This document shows positions 60,316-64,000 of a DNA stretch of 64,000 nucleotides, piece after piece; position 1 is the first letter of the stretch, and every line of letters starts with the position of its first letter. The position numbers were made by a program, and so were the translations under genes. Below the pieces are notes generated by a model. The model saw nothing but the letters and a program-made list of their open reading frames with translations. It did no database searches and had not been told where the DNA came from. Where the stretch lies: contig CALXQK010000010.1 in NCBI GenBank assembly GCA_944390745.1, positions 1 through 64,000 of the forward strand, in the 5' to 3' direction. This DNA comes from an uncultured Duodenibacillus sp. (GTDB taxonomy: Bacteria > Pseudomonadota > Gammaproteobacteria > Burkholderiales > Burkholderiaceae_F).

Positions 60316-61830
60316 CTAGTCCTCCCGGAAGGCCTCCTCCCTTGTCTTTCGAAGCGCGGGCAGTGCCACGATGATGATGAGAAAGACCGAGGCGATGAGA
60401 AAGCCGCAGGAGATGGGGCTTGTGATGAAGGTCATCGGGTCGCCGCGCGACAAAAGCAGCGCGCGCCGCAGGTTCTCCTCCATCATCGGACCCAGGATGA
60501 AGCCGAGCACAAGCGGGGCGGGCTCGCATCCGAGCTTGGAGAAGAGGTATCCGACAAAGCCGAAGAAGACCGTCACCCACACGTCCCAGACGTTGTTGTT
60601 GATCGAGAAGACGCCGATGCAGCAAAACACAAGAATGGCCGGATAGAGCATCCGGTAGGGAACCTTGAGCAGCTGGATCCAGACGCTGATCATCGGCAGG
60701 TTGAGGATCACCAGAATGAGGTTTCCAATCCACATGGCGACGATGAAGCCCCAGAAGAGGCTCGGGTCGGTCGTCATCACCTGGGGACCGGGCACGATGT
60801 CGTGAATCATCATCGCGCCGATCATCAGGGCCATGACGGCATTGGAGGGGATGCCGAGCGTGAGCATCGGGATGAACGAGGTCTGGGCGCCGGCGTTGTT
60901 GGCCGACTCGGGGCCGGCCACGCCGCGGATGTTGCCGCTGCCAAAGGGCGGGTCGGCCTTTTCGCCGGCGAGCTTCTTTTCAACCGTATAGCTCGCAAAG
61001 GAGGCCAGAAGGGCGCCGCCGCCCGGCAGCACGCCCAGCAGCGAGCCCAGAATCGTGCCGCGGGCGATGGGCCCGGCGCACACCTTGAGATCCTCCCGGG
61101 TCGGGAGCACCGATCCCACGCGTCCGGGCACGAGCGTGCGCCTGACGGTGAACTCGAGATTGCGCATGATCTCGGCAAAGCCGAAGATGCCCATGCTGAG
61201 CGCCACGAAGTCGATGCCCTCCATGAGCTCGTCGACGCCGAAGGTGTAGCGCAGCGCCCCGGAGTTGACGTCGGTGCCGATCAGGCCGATGAGCAGGCCG
61301 AGCAGGATCATGCAGATCGCCTTCAGAAGCGATCCGGTGGCAAGCACCACCGCGCCGATCAGGCCGAGCACCATGAGGCTGAAGTACTCCGCGGGGCCGA
61401 ACTCAAAGGCAAGCCGCGTCAGGGGCGGCGCGAACGCCGCAATGAGAAGCGTGGCCACGCACCCGGCAATGAAGCTGCCGATGGCGGCGATGCCGAGTGC
61501 CGCACCCGCGCGCCCGCGCTTGGCCATCTGGTGGCCGTCAAGGCACGTCACCACCGAGGCCGCCTCGCCCGGGATGTTGACGAGAATGGCCGTGGTTGAG
61601 CCGCCGTACTGCGCGCCGTAGTAGATGCCCGCGAGCATGATGAGCGCTCCCGAGGGCTCAAGCGCGTAGGTTGCCGGCAGCAGCATGGCCACCGTCGCCA
61701 CCGGACCCATGCCCGGCATCACGCCGATCAGCGTGCCGATCGAGACGCCTGCAAAGCAGTAGAGAATGTGCGTCCAGGAAAGCGCCGACTGAAATCCGAG
61801 CGCCAGATTGGAGATGAAGTCCATGTCCAT
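60316..61830 (-). CDS. tctA: Tripartite tricarboxylate transporter large permease TctA
   Basis: Large inner-membrane subunit of 504 aa with about 11-12 helices. Typical stretches are GTLIGVMPGMGPVATVAMLLP near residue 33, YGAQYGGSTTAILVNIPGEAASV near 72 (partly given) and the mirrored GTILGSLLGVLPGGGALLASF in the second half. It transports a carboxylate delivered by TctC in symport with protons or sodium. It follows tctB by 15 bases. Confidence 0.94.
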   Translation of the reverse strand: MDMDFISNLALGFQSALSWTHILYCFAGVSIGTLIGVMPGMGPVATVAMLLPATYALEPSGALIMLAGIYYGAQYGGSTTAILVNIPGEAASVVTCLDGHQMAKRGRAGAALGIAAIGSFIAGCVATLLIAAFAPPLTRLAFEFGPAEYFSLMVLGLIGAVVLATGSLLKAICMILLGLLIGLIGTDVNSGALRYTFGVDELMEGIDFVALSMGIFGFAEIMRNLEFTVRRTLVPGRVGSVLPTREDLKVCAGPIARGTILGSLLGVLPGGGALLASFASYTVEKKLAGEKADPPFGSGNIRGVAGPESANNAGAQTSFIPMLTLGIPSNAVMALMIGAMMIHDIVPGPQVMTTDPSLFWGFIVAMWIGNLILVILNLPMISVWIQLLKVPYRMLYPAILVFCCIGVFSINNNVWDVWVTVFFGFVGYLFSKLGCEPAPLVLGFILGPMMEENLRRALLLSRGDPMTFITSPISCGFLIASVFLIIIVALPALRKTREEAFRED

Positions 61831-61845
61831 TTTGACTGCGCTCCG

Positions 61846-62310
61846 CTACAGGAATGTCGGCCAGACGGGAACATACATGCCGATGCCCACGACAAAGACG
61901 ACGTAGGCAAGCGCGTCGAGAAGCACGATCATGCCGATCGTCTCCTTCCAGTTGACGCTCTGGCTTGCCAGAGAGGCGACCACGATCATCGCGGCAAGCG
62001 AGATCATGAGTCCGAATGTGGTGAGCAGCAGCGAAAAGAGCACCACCGAGCCCAGAATCAGAAAGAGGATGCCCCAGTGAAATTTTTCCACGCGGCCTTC
62101 CTCGGGATCGGCGGGAGCCTTCAGCAGCCCGCGCAGGGCGATGATCGCTCCGATGAGGGCCATGGCACCCCCGAGCAGCGTTGGAAAGTATGCCGGCCCC
62201 ATGCGCGCGGCCGAGCCAAGCTCATGGCGCTGGACAAAGACAATAAAAAAGATTCCCAGGAGCACGAAAAGCACGCCCGACCAGAAATCCTTTGCGTGAC
62301 GGATGGTCAT
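61846..62310 (-). CDS. tctB: Tripartite tricarboxylate transporter small permease TctB
   Basis: Small inner-membrane subunit of 154 aa with four hydrophobic helices, typical of TctB: FWSGVLFVLLGIFFIVF near the N terminus, RMGPAYFPTLLGG and later two helices. TctB sequences are poorly conserved, so the call rests on size, topology, the AARMGPAYFP motif and its place between tctC and tctA. Confidence 0.9.
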   Translation of the reverse strand: MTIRHAKDFWSGVLFVLLGIFFIVFVQRHELGSAARMGPAYFPTLLGGAMALIGAIIALRGLLKAPADPEEGRVEKFHWGILFLILGSVVLFSLLLTTFGLMISLAAMIVVASLASQSVNWKETIGMIVLLDALAYVVFVVGIGMYVPVWPTFL

Positions 62311-62408
62311 GAAGAGAAAAAACTGCAGAGACTCCGAGGTCGAAGCAGGCCTGCGCCCGCAGGGGACGCAGGCGAGGACTTCGACCTGCGGGATGTTGAA
62401 ATCGAAGG

Positions 62409-63407
62409 TTAGTCGACGCGGGCGCCGGAGGCCTTGACGATTTCAGCGTACTTCTTGAGTTCAGCGGCGATGAGCGCCTTGAATTCATCAGGCGAGCAGG
62501 GGGCGGATTCGCCGCCGAGCTTGGCGAGGCGTTGCTTCATCTCCTCGCTGCTCAGAGCCTTGGTGATGACGGCGTTGAGGTGATTGACGATCTTGGCCGG
62601 GGTCTTTGCGGGAACAAAGAGGCCGTACCAGGTCGAGATGTCGAAGCCGGGCACGCCCGCCTCAACCATCGTGGGGACGTCGGGCATGGACTTGGCGCGC
62701 GTGGTGGTGGTCACCGCCAGCGGCACGAGCTTGCCCGCCTTGATGTTGGCCGTGGCCGAGGCGAGGTTGTCGAACATCAGGTCGGTCTGGCCGGCAAGAA
62801 CCGAAAGCTGCGCGGCGGCAGCGCCGGCGTAGGGCACGTGCACCATCTTGATGCCGGCCTTGGCCTTGAGGAGCTCGCCCGCCATGTGGCCGCCCGAGCC
62901 GTTGCCGCCCGAGGCGTAGTTGAGCTTGTCGGGGTTTTTCTTGCAGTAGGCCACGAGGTCGGCAACCGACTTGATGCCGGTGCGCTGCTGGAATTCAGGC
63001 GTCACCACCAGAACGTTGGGCACGTGCGCGATGAGCGTCACGGGCTCGAAGTCCTTGATGGGATCGTAGGGCAGCTTCTTGAAGAGATTGGGATTGACCG
63101 CATGGGTGGCGACCGCACCCACGCAAAGCGTCATGCCGTCGGGCTTTTGCTGCGCAAGATAGGCCACGCCGCGGTTGCCTCCCGCACCCGGACGGTTGTC
63201 GACGATGACGTTGCCCAGATCGGCGTGAACGGCCTCGGCGATGGCGCGGGCCGACACGTCCAGAGGTCCTCCGGGCGGGTAGGGAACAATGATTCGGATG
63301 GGATTGGAGCCCGTGCCGGTCTGAGCCAGAGACGCGAGGGGAACAGAGCTCAGGACGGAGGCTGCGGCAACGCCTCCAAGCAGAGTGCGACGATTCAGAT
63401 TGACCAC
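62409..63407 (-). CDS. tctC: Tripartite tricarboxylate transporter binding protein TctC (Bug family)
   Basis: Periplasmic solute-binding protein of 332 aa. The N terminus has consecutive arginines (LNRRTLLGGVAAASVL) resembling a Tat signal, cleaved probably near residue 30. The mature part is a Bug protein: IRIIVPYPPGGPLDVSARAIA, NVIVDNRPGAGGNRG, NYASGGNGSGGHM and VPTMVEAGVPGFD. The ligand is probably a small carboxylate such as citrate or an aromatic acid, but Bug ligands are diverse. It is the first gene of tctCBA. Confidence 0.95.
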   Translation of the reverse strand: MVNLNRRTLLGGVAAASVLSSVPLASLAQTGTGSNPIRIIVPYPPGGPLDVSARAIAEAVHADLGNVIVDNRPGAGGNRGVAYLAQQKPDGMTLCVGAVATHAVNPNLFKKLPYDPIKDFEPVTLIAHVPNVLVVTPEFQQRTGIKSVADLVAYCKKNPDKLNYASGGNGSGGHMAGELLKAKAGIKMVHVPYAGAAAAQLSVLAGQTDLMFDNLASATANIKAGKLVPLAVTTTTRAKSMPDVPTMVEAGVPGFDISTWYGLFVPAKTPAKIVNHLNAVITKALSSEEMKQRLAKLGGESAPCSPDEFKALIAAELKKYAEIVKASGARVD

Positions 63408-63462
63408 TTCATCTTCCTTTTACGTTGAAACACCGGCCCCCTCGCAGTGGACGCGATTGACC

Positions 63463-63493
63463 CGGCAGTTTGTACTAATTGGAAAAACTGCCG
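63463..63493. promoter_or_regulatory. Inverted repeat upstream of tctC
   Basis: CGGCAGTTT (63463-63471) and AAACTGCCG (63485-63493) are perfect inverted arms 13 bases apart, 56-86 bases upstream of the tctC start. The AT-rich spacer could hold the -10 of tctC. A site for a dimeric regulator is inferred; no regulator gene is adjacent in the window. Confidence 0.45.
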
Positions 63494-63602
63494 TCCATTC
63501 TATGCCTTTTTGCATCGCGGCGTCTCGTCGCGGCGCGGCGCGGACTGCGGCCGCGGCCTGCTGCTGCGGCGCATTTGCACCGCACCCGCCGGTGCGCTGG
63601 GA

Positions 63603-63631
63603 CTTGAAATTGCACCGGCAAGACGCCATAT
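63603..63631 (+). promoter_or_regulatory. Sigma-32-type heat-shock promoter of clpB
   Basis: CTTGAAA (63603-63609), 14 bases, CGCCATAT (63624-63631). It matches the RpoH consensus with one mismatch and lies about 150 bases upstream of the clpB start. The rest of the gap 63408-63782 holds the tctC inverted repeat and no gene. Confidence 0.75.
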
Positions 63632-63782
63632 CAAAGACATCGGCGCGCCGCCTGCGGCCCCCCGCTCTTGCAGGGCGGGGCGGTCCGCACGGATGCCTTC
63701 GCAGGGAGGCGCCGCGGCGGCGCGCAGCGCTTTGGTCCGGCACGGGGCAGCGATCCCCTCGGGCCGAAACAGGGTAAAGGAT

Positions 63783-64000
63783 ATGAGACAAGACAAGTTG
63801 ACAACCAAGTTTCAGCAGGCGCTGGGCGAGGCGCAGTCGATAGCCATTGCGCACGACAACCAGTACATCGAGCCCGTGCACCTGCTCTCGGCCATGCTCG
63901 CCGACCCGCAGGCCGGCGCGGCAAGCCTGATTGAGCGCGCCGGCGGCAACGTCGCCCGGCTGCGCCAGGACGTCGACGCGGCCGTTGAACGGCTGCCGAA
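63783..64000 (+). CDS. clpB: Disaggregase ClpB, N-terminal part (cut by window end)
   Basis: The first 72 codons of the AAA+ chaperone that works with DnaK to resolve protein aggregates. The visible part is the N-terminal Clp repeat: MRQDKLTTKFQQALGEAQS, AIAHDNQYIEPVHLLSAML, then the second repeat. AAAGG lies just before the ATG. The two ATPase domains are beyond the window. The heat-shock promoter upstream fits the assignment. Confidence 0.93.
   Translation, partial: MRQDKLTTKFQQALGEAQSIAIAHDNQYIEPVHLLSAMLADPQAGAASLIERAGGNVARLRQDVDAAVERLP

Noticed and set aside
59581-61599. 672-codon open frame opposite the RluA-like gene and tctA
   Set aside because: It runs across two real genes and the terminator between them, with biased composition and no motif.

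Overview
The window is about 64 kb of GC-rich bacterial chromosome with tightly packed genes on both strands. It looks like a Betaproteobacterium of the order Burkholderiales. The supporting signs are an EF-P with arginine at position 32 next to its rhamnosyltransferase EarP, the lpxK-trm112-kdsB-adk cluster, yhdP divergent from glnE, the lptE-holA-proA block, a K+-independent proton pyrophosphatase, and a Tct/Bug tripartite tricarboxylate transporter. The small transport- and amino-acid-oriented gene set and the cytoplasmic fumarate-reductase-like flavoprotein would suit a gut-type Sutterellaceae member, but that is inference. I see no prophage, transposase, CRISPR array, plasmid gene or toxin-antitoxin pair; the window reads as core plus metabolic accessory chromosome.

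Layout. 1-7.3 kb: a tRNA-Leu (cut by the window edge) and tRNA-Gln, the glutamate symporter gltS, a threonine aldolase, and the methionine importer metNIQ with an M20 amidohydrolase. 7.4-12.4 kb: a minus-strand operon of a three-part ABC importer and a cytoplasmic FAD reductase/dehydrogenase, preceded by an HxlR-type regulator. 12.6-19.8 kb: queH, an FbpABC-like ABC importer, a two-subunit UxaA-family lyase, and the quinone reductase mdaB. 20.0-30.7 kb: tRNA-Glu, rlmL-like, proA, holA and lptE on the minus strand; then a divergent plus-strand block (mobB, moeA, moaD, moaE, crcB, LprI-like) that separates lptE from leuS. 31.0-37.9 kb: uvrD, efp, earP, uvrC and pgsA. 38.1-46.7 kb: yhdP and glnE with a second M20 hydrolase. 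46.7-53 kb: carbonic anhydrase, a YczE-like membrane protein, prlC, folD and an unrecognised lipoprotein. 53.1-63.4 kb: hppA, adk, kdsB, trm112, lpxK, an extended RluA-type pseudouridine synthase and tctCBA. 63.8 kb: the start of clpB.

How the genes work together. Nutrient capture is prominent: a glutamate symporter, four complete importers (metNIQ, the SsuABC/TauABC-like set, the FbpABC-like set, tctABC), two amidohydrolases that could release amino acids from conjugates, and a dedicated two-subunit lyase. The strongest regulatory signal is a pair of sigma-32-type heat-shock promoters with the same architecture (CTTGAAA, 14 bases, CGCCATNT) upstream of clpB and mdaB. Other regulatory candidates are inverted repeats around or beside the promoters of the lyase operon and tctC, overlapping hairpins in the metN leader, a terminator-like hairpin in the leader of the unknown lipoprotein, and a strong hairpin in the mobB leader. 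All functional assignments come from reading the sequence and from recalled family motifs; no database search was run.
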